Below, one piece after another: positions 26,713 through 35,376 of a stretch of 45,796 nt of DNA (position 1 is its first letter; every line of letters starts with the position of its first letter). The position numbers and the translations under genes were made by a program. The stretch covers positions 1-45,796 of the forward strand of contig JBGUKB010000052.1 in the NCBI GenBank assembly GCA_045114235.1, given 5' to 3'. Under the pieces are notes generated by a model. The model made no database searches and was not told the origin of the DNA. It saw only the letters and a list, made by a program, of their open reading frames with translations. This stretch comes from UBA1732 sp045114235 (GTDB lineage Bacteria > Verrucomicrobiota > Lentisphaeria > Victivallales > UBA1829).

Positions 26713-26730
26713 CCTGTTACAGTTTCCCGC

Positions 26731-28995
26731 TCACTTTTTGAGTTTGGCGGAGAGGAGGTCCTTGATCTCCTGCGTCTTCGCCTCGTCCACGATCTTCTGC
26801 GTGACCTTTACGTTCATGGCGAGCAGGCGCTTGACCATATCGACGTTTCCGGCGCGCGCGGCGAACAGGAGCGGGGTCTCGCCCTTCTTGTTCGGCAGGT
26901 CTTCCTTGATGCTGTAGTACAGGAGCTTGCGGATGGTCTCCTCGTCTGCGGTCTCGGCGCAGAGGTGCAGCACGCTGTTGCCGTCCTTGTCGACGCCGTT
27001 CACGTTCGGCATCTTGTCGGCGAGGAACTTCACGATCTCGGGGTATTTCGCGCCGGAGATGAGGACGGTGGTGCCGTCCTTCGCGGTGGCGGCGAAATTG
27101 GCCTTCTTGCTCACGAGGAACTTCACGAGCGCGACGTTTCCGCTGGCGGCGGCGAGGTGAAGCGGGGTGATGCCGGCCTTGTCGGCGAGATTGACCTCAG
27201 CCTTCTTTTCGAGCAGGAAGTTCACGGTGGACGCCTTGCCGCGTTCGGCGGCGTAGAAGATCGGCGTGCGGCCGTTCTCCGCGACAGCGTTCACTTCCGC
27301 GCCCGCCTGGACCAGGTCCTTCACCATGTCGAGGTTGCCGCGTGCGGCGGCCTGATGCAGCGGGGTGAGCCCGGCCTTCGTGGCGACGTTCGGATCCGCG
27401 CCGTAGTTCACGAGGCTCTTCACCATCTCATACGTACCCATGCGGGCGGCGTCGTACAGCGGAGTCGCGCCGGACTTCTCGATCTGGGTGCGCGGGGTGC
27501 AGGCGCGGACCTTCAGCAGGTAGGTGATGATCGCCTCCTGTTTCTTCAGGACGGCGCAGTGGAGCAGCGACATGCCGGAATTGTCCACGGCGTTCGGATC
27601 GACCTTGCTCTTCCCGGCGCTGTCGAGGTTGCTCAGGATGGTGAAATTGCCGTTTTCGACGCAGTAGAACGCGGGCGTGCGGCCCTTCTCGTCCTTGGCG
27701 TTCACGTCGGCGCCCTCTTCGATCTTCGCGAACGCGTTTTCCCAGTCCTTTTCTTTCAGATAGGCGAACATCTCCTTGTTGAGCTTGGCGACGCGCTTCG
27801 CCTGTTCGCGGGCGGCGGCGTTCTGCTCATACTCGAGGCGGAGCTCGGCGATCTTGGCTTCGCGGGCCTTGACGGCCTCCTCGCGCATCTGGATGCGCTT
27901 CTCGCGTTCCTCCTCGTCGATGCCCTCCTCGTCCGGGTCCGGCGTCTCCTCGAGCGGGACCATCGCCTCGAAATCGGGCATTTCCTCTTCGCCAAGCTCT
28001 CCGGCCTTTTCCCCGGCTTCGCCGTCTTCCAGCGCGCCCTCCGCGGCGGCCATTCCGGCCTGGATGGCTTCGAGGATGGAGTCTTCGGAGATATTGAAGG
28101 TGATCACGGCGTCGTTGCCCTTGGTCTCGATGTTCAGTTTTTCGAAGATCTTGGCGGCTTCGTTCGCATTTTCTTCCTCGCCTTCCGCCGGGGTCAGCAT
28201 CTTCTTCACCGTGTTGAACCGCTCCACGAACTCGCCGCGCGCCTTTGCGTCACTGTACCGGGCGGTCAGGAAGAGGTCGATGGAGTTGTCCGCGCCGGAC
28301 GCGATGCGGAAGATGAGGCTCTTCAGGTCGTCCTTCTCTTCCGCGAGCGCCTTGATCTGTGCGAGCTGTTCGCTCAGTCCTTCCGGGCCAGCCTCGCCTT
28401 CCAGGAAACTTATGAGTCCTTCGCGTTCGACCGCAAGTGCGAAAATGGAGTCCTCGGCCTTCAGGGAGCGCACAAGCGCCGACGGAGCCTCGACTTCGGG
28501 GTAGAGCGCCGGTTTCGCGTCCATGTCCTCGGTGAGGAGGGCCTGGACCTGGTCGTCGGAAACGATCATCAGGATGAGGTGAGAATCGTTTTCCGGATCC
28601 TTGATCTCGTAGGTTTCCGCGTCCTCGAATTCGACCTTCGCGGCAGAGAAATTCTCGTTCTCCGTCACGGCCTTCTTGAGTTCGCCGGACTTACCGTTCG
28701 TATTGGCGATCAGTCCGGCACGGTGGTCCGGCGTGATGAAAACGACAAACTGGGCTTTCATGTCGTCCGCCTCGATCCCGGCGGACTTGAGCATCTCATC
28801 CGCGTTGATGTCGAAGGCCTTCAGGACGGAGTTGAACGCCGGCGAGGCGAACAGGGTCTCGAAATTCAGGTACAGCGCACCTGCGGCGTCCGACGGCACA
28901 TAGGTGGTAACAGGTTCCGTGCAGAATGCAGGTATCGCAGCGATCGCGAGAGCCAGGGAGACGGCTGCCGATTTCAAAGCAAGCTTAATATTCAT
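26731..28995 (-). CDS. Exported ankyrin-repeat protein
   Basis: 754 residues. A signal peptide (cleavage near residue 25, 'IPAFC-TEP') is followed by an unrecognised domain (about 30-320: 'VPSDAAGALYLNFETLF', 'FVVFITPDHRAGLI') resembling proteins that monitor periplasmic substrates, an acidic low-complexity linker (about 315-365), a charged helix (365-400) and about nine ankyrin repeats to the end ('GLTPLHQAAARGNLDMVKDLVQAGAEVNA', 'GETPLLFAARAGNVDMVKRLLA'). Ankyrin stacks bind proteins. Lys/Glu-rich but same GC style as the genome. It has its own promoter and terminator. Confidence 0.9.
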   Translation of the reverse strand: MNIKLALKSAAVSLALAIAAIPAFCTEPVTTYVPSDAAGALYLNFETLFASPAFNSVLKAFDINADEMLKSAGIEADDMKAQFVVFITPDHRAGLIANTNGKSGELKKAVTENENFSAAKVEFEDAETYEIKDPENDSHLILMIVSDDQVQALLTEDMDAKPALYPEVEAPSALVRSLKAEDSIFALAVEREGLISFLEGEAGPEGLSEQLAQIKALAEEKDDLKSLIFRIASGADNSIDLFLTARYSDAKARGEFVERFNTVKKMLTPAEGEEENANEAAKIFEKLNIETKGNDAVITFNISEDSILEAIQAGMAAAEGALEDGEAGEKAGELGEEEMPDFEAMVPLEETPDPDEEGIDEEEREKRIQMREEAVKAREAKIAELRLEYEQNAAAREQAKRVAKLNKEMFAYLKEKDWENAFAKIEEGADVNAKDEKGRTPAFYCVENGNFTILSNLDSAGKSKVDPNAVDNSGMSLLHCAVLKKQEAIITYLLKVRACTPRTQIEKSGATPLYDAARMGTYEMVKSLVNYGADPNVATKAGLTPLHQAAARGNLDMVKDLVQAGAEVNAVAENGRTPIFYAAERGKASTVNFLLEKKAEVNLADKAGITPLHLAAASGNVALVKFLVSKKANFAATAKDGTTVLISGAKYPEIVKFLADKMPNVNGVDKDGNSVLHLCAETADEETIRKLLYYSIKEDLPNKKGETPLLFAARAGNVDMVKRLLAMNVKVTQKIVDEAKTQEIKDLLSAKLKK

Positions 28996-29079
28996 AGTAT
29001 CGGTCTTTCTTTGGCTTGAGGTTAAACATTTTCAGGATGGGGGGCGAACACGGGCGAAAACACGCGTATCCCAACTGGT

Positions 29080-29108
29080 ATTATACAGCAAAAACGCGAA
29101 AAAAGCAA
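29080..29108 (-). promoter_or_regulatory. Promoter of the ankyrin gene
   Basis: Minus strand: TTGCTT (29103-29108), 17 bp, TATAAT (29080-29085), a perfect -10, about 85 bp before the start. Confidence 0.7.
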
Positions 29109-29256
29109 GCCCGAACGCCGAAAAAAACGGTTTTTCGCCGAAAAAAAGCCCTGCACGGCACTTCCCGGCTGGATGCTTCCCCCCGGCGGATCGATCATGA
29201 CACTTGCCGGATCGAAGAAGAAAAAAACATAAAAACCGCCTTCCCGCGCACATACG

Positions 29257-29295
29257 CAAGTTTCAGTTAAAACACCTCATTTTAACTGAAACTTG
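29257..29295. repeat. Perfect 16-bp inverted repeat with 7-nt loop
   Basis: CAAGTTTCAGTTAAAA (29257-29272) and its exact reverse complement (29280-29295) around CACCTCA. AT-rich and without a T-tract on either side, so it is not an ordinary terminator. It could be an operator, an mRNA structure or a small element's footprint. Confidence 0.8.
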
Positions 29296-29428
29296 GAAAT
29301 TCCGGAATGGAAACGTTTTTTTGGAAGTATCAACCTCAGCGCATCCGTTTCTTCGCCCTCAATGAACGCCCATGTGCCGGGTTCTTCTCCGCCTTTTCTC
29401 ATTTTCCGCGATTTCGTCCGCTTTCGAC

Positions 29429-29457
29429 TTGACTTTTTCCGCATAACGGGGTATCTT
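29429..29457 (+). promoter_or_regulatory. Promoter of the rhaM operon
   Basis: TTGACT (29429-29434), 17 bp, TATCTT (29452-29457), 52 bp before the rhaM start. Confidence 0.75.
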
Positions 29458-29509
29458 ATGCAAGTATTCTTTAATAAAAACAAAACGACGCACGAAACAA
29501 GGAGCCCCC

Positions 29510-29824
29510 ATGGAGCAATCCGCCTTTGTCATGAAGCTGAAACCCGGCGTGATCGAGGAATACAAACGCCGCCACGACGAGATCTGGCCCGACGTCCTGA
29601 AGGCGCACACGCTCGCCGGTATCCGCGACTACTCCATCTTCTACGACCCGGAGACGCTGATGCTCTTCGCCGTGCGCCGCCTGACCGACAACGAGACAAC
29701 GGAGACGCTGAAGGAGGAAGCCTGCATCCGCAAGTGGTGGGACTACAACGCCGACCTCATGGAGTGCAAACCGGACAACGAGCCTTGCTCGCGTCCGCTC
29801 CGCCTCGTGTTCCACATGGACTGA
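29510..29824 (+). CDS. rhaM: L-rhamnose mutarotase
   Basis: 104 residues, the full family length. It interconverts alpha and beta anomers of L-rhamnose, feeding the isomerase. Family signatures are 'FVMKLKPGVIEEYKRRHDEIWP' with catalytic His22, 'GIRDYSIFYDPETLMLFA' and the C-terminal 'KWWDYNADLM'. Cytoplasmic, no signal peptide. RBS AAGGAG five bases before the ATG. The secreted beta-galactosidase gene follows after 30 bp, so a shared transcript is likely. Confidence 0.95.
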   Translation: MEQSAFVMKLKPGVIEEYKRRHDEIWPDVLKAHTLAGIRDYSIFYDPETLMLFAVRRLTDNETTETLKEEACIRKWWDYNADLMECKPDNEPCSRPLRLVFHMD

Positions 29825-29854
29825 CCTTTCACGCATTCAAACGGAGTACCGATC

Positions 29855-32800
29855 ATGAATAGACGCCATATCGCCGCCGCGGCAGCCGTGCTGCTCGCCG
29901 CCGTTTCCGCCCAGAACCTCCGCGCCGAGGACGCCGAAGCCCGCGAATGGGAGGACGAGAGCATCAACTACGTGAACACCGAGCCGGTCCGCCCGGACTG
30001 CATCGTGCCGGAGGGGAAGGACGCCATGCTGCTGAACGGCGACTGGAAATTCCGTTTCTCCCTCACGCCGGAGACGCGCCCGGTCGACTTCTACAGGCCC
30101 GGCTACGACGTTTCCGAATGGGACACGATCAAAGTGCCGTCCACGCTGGAGCTCCAGGGGTACGGCACGCCGCTGTACTCCGGCTGGGAATACCCGTTCA
30201 AGGTCGATCCGCCGTTCGTGACGAAGGAGCCCGCGCGCGAGAAGACGACGTTCCTCGAGCGCAATCCGGTCGGTTCGTACGTGCGCGAGTTCGACCTGCC
30301 GGAAGGCTGGCTCCATGAAAGCCAGGTCTTCGTGCGCCTGAACGGCGTGGCGTCGGCGTTCTACCTGTACGTCAACGGCGAGGAGGTCGGCTACGCGGAG
30401 GATTCGTTCAGCCCGGACGAGTTCAATCTCACAAAATATCTGAAGCCGGGGAGGAATCTGATCGCGGTCGAAGTGTACAAGTATTGCGACGGCTCCTATC
30501 TGGAGGACCAGGATTTCTTCCGGTTCTCCGGCATCTTCCGCGACGTGGTGCTGTTCCGCACGCCGGACGTCGCCATCCGCGACGTCTTCCTCCGCCCGCA
30601 GCTCGACAGGTCCGACTACAAAACGGGCTTGCTCTACGGCGAGATCACGGTCAAGAACTACGGCGACATCGATAACGACCGCCGCCTGTACGGGGTCCTG
30701 CACGGACCGGACGGCGAGACGGCCTACAGCTTCTCCCTGCCCTTCCGCCTCGATCCGGGCGAGGAAAAGGTCGTCAGGCTGAACGGCATCCGGTTCCCGG
30801 ACGTAAAGGCGTGGTCCGCCGAGACGCCGGACCTGTACCGCCTCGAACTCGGGATTGAAAGCGACGTCCACCGCCACAAGCAGGACCTGAGCATGAACAT
30901 CGGATTCCGCACGGTCGAGATCGGCCCGGAGGACCAGCTGCTGGTGAACGGGCGCGAAGTCATCCTGAAGGGCGTGAACCGCCACGAGACGCATCCCGAC
31001 CTCGGCCGCGCCCTCACGCACGAAGTCATGGAGCAGGACGTCAAGCTCATGAAGGCGAACAACATCAACACCGTCCGCACCTCGCACTACCCGAACGACC
31101 CCTACTGGTACGAACTCTGCGCGAAGTACGGCCTGTACGTGGTCGCCGAGGCGAACATCGAATGCCACGCGCACCAGGAGCTCACCGAGGACCCGAAGTG
31201 GACGCAGGCGTATATCGAGCGCAACCTGAACAACGTGCTCCGGCTCAAGAACAACCCGGCGATCATCATTTGGAGCCTCGGCAACGAAAACGGCTGGGGC
31301 GAATGCGCCAACCTCGTCGCCGCCTCGAAGGAGGTCAGAGCGGTCGACTCGACGCGCCTCATCCACGCCTGCGAGCTCGGATACCGCCCCGGCCTCACCG
31401 ACATGGGCAGCACCATGTATCCCTCGGTCGAAGCCGTCGAGAAGACCGGAAGCGACCAGGAACACGCGAACTGGAACTGGGCCGCCCCCGAGGCGAACCG
31501 CGCGAAGACCGGACCGTTCTTCGTCTGCGAGTTCGCGCACAGCATGGGCAACGCCCTCGGCAACTTCAAGGATTATATCGACCTGTACGAGAAATACCCG
31601 AACCTCATCGGCGGCTGCATCTGGGACTGGGTCGACCAGGACATGCGCGCGGAACGCCAGGAGGACGGCAAGTACAAGGCCGCCCCGTTCACCGGGTCCG
31701 CACTCGCGTTCGGCGGCATGTTCGGCGACAACCCCGGCGACGGCAATTTCTGCGACAACGGCGTGATCTTCGCCGACCGCACGAAGAGCGCGAAGCTCCG
31801 CGAGGTGAAGCGCGTCTACCAGTACGTCAAGTTCTCCACCGGGACGCCCGCGCCGAACGTTTCCAATTTCTTCACCGTCAAGCTCACCAACGGCTATTTC
31901 CACAAGGACCTCTCCGGGCATACGCTCGTGGTCCTCTACGCGGGCGGACTCCGCGCCGGACTCGACGGCGAACGCATCTGGAGCGCGCATCCGATCCCGG
32001 CGCTCGCGCCCGGCGAATCCGTCGTCATGAACTGCGCATACCCGCCGCAGGTCGCCGGGAAGGACGAGGCTCCGGCCATGCTCCTGCTCGTTTTCGACAC
32101 CCCGATCAGGATTGGCACGGCACGCCTGCTCACGCAGTTCAACTTCCTGCGGGAACCCGACGTGATCGACCTGCTGGACGCGGGCAAGCTTGACGAGTTC
32201 GTGGACGCCGCCGTCGCGACGTATTCCGTGGACGGCGCCGCGTACGAACCCGTGTTCCCGGTCAAGAAGGCGAATGCCGACGGGGAGTTCAAGCTGCTGG
32301 ACGTGACCGAAGACGACGTCGAGACCATCACCGTGAAGGGCGACGGCTTCCAAGCTGAATTCCGCGACGGCAACCTCGTTTCGCTCGCCTACGACGGCAG
32401 GGAAGTCCTGAAGGCAGGCCCGCAACCCGAGATCTACCGCGCCCCGGTCGACAACGACAAGTGGATCTTCGGCGACGACATCGGCAAGGACCTGAACGCC
32501 GAAGTCGTCCCCGCCCCCGAAAAGGCCCGGATGTCCTGGGAATCGACCGACAGCGGCGCCAAGGTCACCACGACCAAGGATTTCATGGCGGCGGGCAAGC
32601 TCCGGATATCCGTCTCCACGACCTGGGAGATCGCACGCGACGGCGCGATCACCGTCACGGCTGTGGCATCCGGCGCGGACCAACAGCATTTCGACCTCTA
32701 CCGCAACGGCTTCTCGTTCGTTCTCGACGGCGCATACGACCGCGTCTCCTACCTCGGTTACGGCCCGCACGAGAACTACCGCGACCGCAGGCACGCCGCC

Positions 32801-33217
32801 TGGTTCGACCGTTTCAACACCACCGTGCCCGGCATGATCGAGCCTTATGTGAAGTCCCAGAGCTACGGCAACCGCATCGGCACGGAGAACGTGATCCTGT
32901 ACGGCAACACCAAGGACCTCCCCGCCGTCTCGTTCACCCTGCTCTACAACGGGGAGCCTTCCGCCGAGGAGGCCAGGGAAGACGGCATGGAGTTCTCCGT
33001 TTCCCCTTGGACCGAGGGCGAGATCGCCGAGTCCTTCACGCGGGACCGTCTGCCCGTGCCCGGCAACAAGACCGTGCTGCACCTGGATTCGGTCGTGTCC
33101 GGCCTCGGCGGCGCCAGCTGCGGCCCGGAACCCCTGCAGCAGTACAAGGTCGGCAACGGCGTTTTCATGCTTCAGTACGTGATCGCGCCGTACCGCGCCA
33201 AGCAGATCCCGAAATAA
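29855..33217 (+). CDS. Secreted GH2 beta-galactosidase (LacZ type)
   Basis: 1120 residues with a signal peptide (cleavage near residue 25, 'NLRAEDA'), so unlike E. coli LacZ it works in the periplasm or outside. It has all five LacZ-type domains: sugar binding, two Ig-like domains, a TIM barrel and a C-terminal beta-sandwich (Bgal_small_N, from about 830). Motifs: 'GVNRHETHPDLGRALT', 'NNINTVRTSHYPNDPYWYELC', acid/base Glu478 in 'LGNENGWG', nucleophile Glu559 in 'VCEFAHSMGN', 'GGCIWDWVDQ', and in the last domain 'YLGYGPHENYRDR'. It releases terminal beta-galactose. Its partner rhaM suggests substrates containing both galactose and rhamnose, such as rhamnogalacturonan I side chains (inference). 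RBS CGGAG eight bases before the ATG. Confidence 0.95.
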   Translation: MNRRHIAAAAAVLLAAVSAQNLRAEDAEAREWEDESINYVNTEPVRPDCIVPEGKDAMLLNGDWKFRFSLTPETRPVDFYRPGYDVSEWDTIKVPSTLELQGYGTPLYSGWEYPFKVDPPFVTKEPAREKTTFLERNPVGSYVREFDLPEGWLHESQVFVRLNGVASAFYLYVNGEEVGYAEDSFSPDEFNLTKYLKPGRNLIAVEVYKYCDGSYLEDQDFFRFSGIFRDVVLFRTPDVAIRDVFLRPQLDRSDYKTGLLYGEITVKNYGDIDNDRRLYGVLHGPDGETAYSFSLPFRLDPGEEKVVRLNGIRFPDVKAWSAETPDLYRLELGIESDVHRHKQDLSMNIGFRTVEIGPEDQLLVNGREVILKGVNRHETHPDLGRALTHEVMEQDVKLMKANNINTVRTSHYPNDPYWYELCAKYGLYVVAEANIECHAHQELTEDPKWTQAYIERNLNNVLRLKNNPAIIIWSLGNENGWGECANLVAASKEVRAVDSTRLIHACELGYRPGLTDMGSTMYPSVEAVEKTGSDQEHANWNWAAPEANRAKTGPFFVCEFAHSMGNALGNFKDYIDLYEKYPNLIGGCIWDWVDQDMRAERQEDGKYKAAPFTGSALAFGGMFGDNPGDGNFCDNGVIFADRTKSAKLREVKRVYQYVKFSTGTPAPNVSNFFTVKLTNGYFHKDLSGHTLVVLYAGGLRAGLDGERIWSAHPIPALAPGESVVMNCAYPPQVAGKDEAPAMLLLVFDTPIRIGTARLLTQFNFLREPDVIDLLDAGKLDEFVDAAVATYSVDGAAYEPVFPVKKANADGEFKLLDVTEDDVETITVKGDGFQAEFRDGNLVSLAYDGREVLKAGPQPEIYRAPVDNDKWIFGDDIGKDLNAEVVPAPEKARMSWESTDSGAKVTTTKDFMAAGKLRISVSTTWEIARDGAITVTAVASGADQQHFDLYRNGFSFVLDGAYDRVSYLGYGPHENYRDRRHAAWFDRFNTTVPGMIEPYVKSQSYGNRIGTENVILYGNTKDLPAVSFTLLYNGEPSAEEAREDGMEFSVSPWTEGEIAESFTRDRLPVPGNKTVLHLDSVVSGLGGASCGPEPLQQYKVGNGVFMLQYVIAPYRAKQIPK

Positions 33218-33239
33218 GCATCTCCAGCACAAAAAACAC

Positions 33240-33280
33240 GCCGGGAGCGTCCAATTCGGGATGCTTCCGGCTTTTTCATG
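33240..33280. terminator. Bidirectional terminator between beta-galactosidase and ygiQ
   Basis: Stem GCCGGGAGCGTCC / GGGATGCTTCCGGC (33240-33271) with G-U pairs. CTTTTTC follows on plus and GTGTTTTTTGTG on minus. Confidence 0.8.
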
Positions 33281-33298
33281 CTTTGAGCGAAAAAGTGC

Positions 33299-35116
33299 TT
33301 ACTTCCGGCGGGGCTTGTTTCCGCCTCTCTGGCTGCCGCCTTTATTCCAGCCGTTTTTCCGCTCATTTTGCGGACGTTTTCCCTCGTTTTGATTGCCGTG
33401 CGAAGGTCCGGCTTCGCGGTCGCGCCGGAGCAGGTCGCGCTGTCCGCGGCGTTCGGCGAGGCCCTTGTTGACCCGGATCGGCTGGCCGTCGGGCGTGGTC
33501 TCGGCGCAGTACATGGCGCAGCCCATGGTCATGGCGAGCGGAATGAAGTCCTGCACCTGCTTCGGGCTCCAGTGGTATTTCGCGAGGTAGCTGTCCACCA
33601 CGCGCATGTGACGCTCCGTGCAGCCGGGGAAATTCGAGATGAAGTACGGGATCATGAACTGCTTCTTCCCGGTCGCGGCGTTTACGCGGTCGAAGATATC
33701 CTTGAACTTGTCGAACACGCCCGCCTGCCCCTTGCGCATGAGGCGCAGGACCTCGCCGTCGAGGTGTTCCGGGGCGACGCTGAGCTGGCCGCCGACATGG
33801 TCGCGGATGATCTTTTCGGTCAAATGAGGCTGGATCAGCGCGAGGTCGAGGCGGATGCCGGAATTGATGAAGACGTGTTTCACGCCGGGGATGCGCCTGA
33901 TGCGGTCGAGCAGGTCCATGAGCGGCTTCTCGTCGGCGTGGTAGTTCGGACAGATCGAGGGGAAGAGACACGAAATGCGGCGGCACTTTTTGCATTTTTC
34001 GGGGTCGAACGGCCCGTGCCCGTAGATATTGCCCGCCGCGCCGCCGACGTCGCTGATGGTGCCGTGGAAATACGGCTGTTTCGCGAGCTTTTCGATGCCG
34101 CGCACGATGCTTTCCGGCGACCTCGAAACGAGGTGGTGGTTCTGATGCGACACGAGCCCGCAGAACGCGCATCCGCCGGGGCAGCCGCGCACCACGGGCA
34201 CGGAGTCGCGGATCACGTCCCACGCCGGGATGCGCTCCTTATAGCTCCAGTGCGGCAGTCCGGTGAACGGCAGTTCGCAGACGTGGTCGAATTCGGCGGT
34301 GGTCATGGGCGGGCGCGGCGGCTCCACTAGCAGGATGCGGCCGCGCGTCCACTGGACCAGGCGGCGACCGTTCCACGGGTTCATCTCCGCCTCGACGGTC
34401 TTCGTCTGGCGCATGATCGCGTCCTTCTCGGCGGCGACCTCCTCGCAGGACGGCAGCACGGCGCACGATTCATCCGGCTTGAAGGCTTCGCTCTCGCGTC
34501 CGCCGAGGTAACGGCACGTGCCGCGGATGCCGTCGAGCGGCTGATTGCGCTTGATCCGGTCGAACACCTCCAGCATGGTGAGCTCGCCCATGCCGTAGCA
34601 CAGCAGATCGGCCTTCGCGTCGACCAGCACGGAGGGGCGCATCTTGTCCTGCCAGTAGTCGTAATGCGCCACGCGCCGCAGGCTGGCCTCCACGCCGCCA
34701 AGGATCACCGGAAGCCCCGGGAACGCCTGCCGCACAAGCTGGCTGTACACCACGGACGCGTGAGGCGGACACAAACCCGTCTTCCCGCCCGGCGAATACA
34801 TATCCTCGTGCCGGAGGCGGCGGCCCGCCGTGTAGAGTTTCACCATGGAGTCCATGTTGCCGCTCGCCACGCCGCACCCGAGCAGGGGCCGTCCGAACGT
34901 CTTCACGCTCTCGGGATTCTTCCAGTCCGGCTGCGCCACGATCCCCACGCGGTATCCGGCGTCAAGCAGCACGCGCGCGATGAGTGGCGGCCCGAACGTC
35001 GGATGGTCCACATACGCGTCGCCGGTCACGATCAGGATGTCGATCGCGTCCCAGCCGCGCGCCTCCATTTCCGCACGGGTCATCGGGACGAATGCTGTAA
35101 GTTCTTCGCGGGTCAT
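33299..35116 (-). CDS. ygiQ: YgiQ-family radical SAM protein (UPF0313)
   Basis: 605 residues from the ATG at 35116. Longer starts (35182, 35176) are rejected because the promoter -10 ends at 35184, and 'MTREELTAFVPMTRAEMEARGWD' lines up with the family start. The family N-terminal domain ('DILIVTGDAYVDHPTFG', 'GVASGNMDSMVKLYTAGRRLRHEDMYSPGG', 'VILGGVEASLRR') precedes the radical SAM core with cluster-binding Cys312, 316, 319 ('RGCPGGCAFCGL'). Another Cys group ('CKKCRRISCLFPSICPN') and 'VAPEHLDGEVLRLMRKG' follow. The C-terminal 60 residues are a basic Gly/Arg/Asn-rich tail, suggesting RNA binding. The family's substrate is unknown to me. Confidence 0.92.
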   Translation of the reverse strand: MTREELTAFVPMTRAEMEARGWDAIDILIVTGDAYVDHPTFGPPLIARVLLDAGYRVGIVAQPDWKNPESVKTFGRPLLGCGVASGNMDSMVKLYTAGRRLRHEDMYSPGGKTGLCPPHASVVYSQLVRQAFPGLPVILGGVEASLRRVAHYDYWQDKMRPSVLVDAKADLLCYGMGELTMLEVFDRIKRNQPLDGIRGTCRYLGGRESEAFKPDESCAVLPSCEEVAAEKDAIMRQTKTVEAEMNPWNGRRLVQWTRGRILLVEPPRPPMTTAEFDHVCELPFTGLPHWSYKERIPAWDVIRDSVPVVRGCPGGCAFCGLVSHQNHHLVSRSPESIVRGIEKLAKQPYFHGTISDVGGAAGNIYGHGPFDPEKCKKCRRISCLFPSICPNYHADEKPLMDLLDRIRRIPGVKHVFINSGIRLDLALIQPHLTEKIIRDHVGGQLSVAPEHLDGEVLRLMRKGQAGVFDKFKDIFDRVNAATGKKQFMIPYFISNFPGCTERHMRVVDSYLAKYHWSPKQVQDFIPLAMTMGCAMYCAETTPDGQPIRVNKGLAERRGQRDLLRRDREAGPSHGNQNEGKRPQNERKNGWNKGGSQRGGNKPRRK

Positions 35117-35183
35117 GGTCTCCAATATCGGGGCGGTTCGGGTTTTTCTGGTCGGGGCGGTTCGGACGGATAACATTTTCATA

Positions 35184-35211
35184 AATATACAGCCGAAACG
35201 TCAAATTGCAA
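35184..35211 (-). promoter_or_regulatory. Promoter of ygiQ
   Basis: Minus strand: TTGCAA (35206-35211), 16 bp, TATATT (35184-35189). The predicted start near 35177 leaves a leader of about 60 nt before the ATG at 35116. Confidence 0.6.
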
Positions 35212-35307
35212 TCCCTCCGGCGGGAAAGCGCCGCGTCTTCGCGTCCGTGCGTTCTTTCTTTTGAAAAAAAATAAGGTATGCAAGCCCTCTTTTTTCCGGT
35301 TCCGGGG

Positions 35308-35336
35308 TTGCCTTTTTCCCGAATACGGTGTATTTT
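35308..35336 (+). promoter_or_regulatory. Promoter of the 265-aa membrane protein operon
   Basis: TTGCCT (35308-35313), 17 bp, TATTTT (35331-35336), 40 bp before the start codon. Spacer start (TTTTCC) resembles the rhaM promoter. Confidence 0.6.
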
Positions 35337-35376
35337 ATTTGTTTGTAACGTTTTTTTCACCTGAAAGGTATTTATT

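Larger units (their letters stand above)
28996..29509. other. Divergent intergenic region between ankyrin gene and rhaM
   Basis: 514 bp. It holds the ankyrin promoter (minus), several GCCGAAAAAAA-type A-tracts, a perfect 16-bp hairpin at 29257-29295 and the rhaM promoter at 29429-29457. Short ORFs on either strand lack RBS and family signals. Confidence 0.6.

Noticed and set aside
26710..29019. 769-codon plus-strand ORF opposite the ankyrin gene
   Set aside because: Antisense shadow; low-complexity Leu/Val/Arg composition.
29277..29483. 68-codon minus-strand ORF upstream of rhaM
   Set aside because: It overlaps the rhaM promoter and the perfect hairpin, and lacks RBS and similarity.
29837..33232. 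1131-codon minus-strand ORF opposite the beta-galactosidase
   Set aside because: Antisense shadow of a confident LacZ-type gene.
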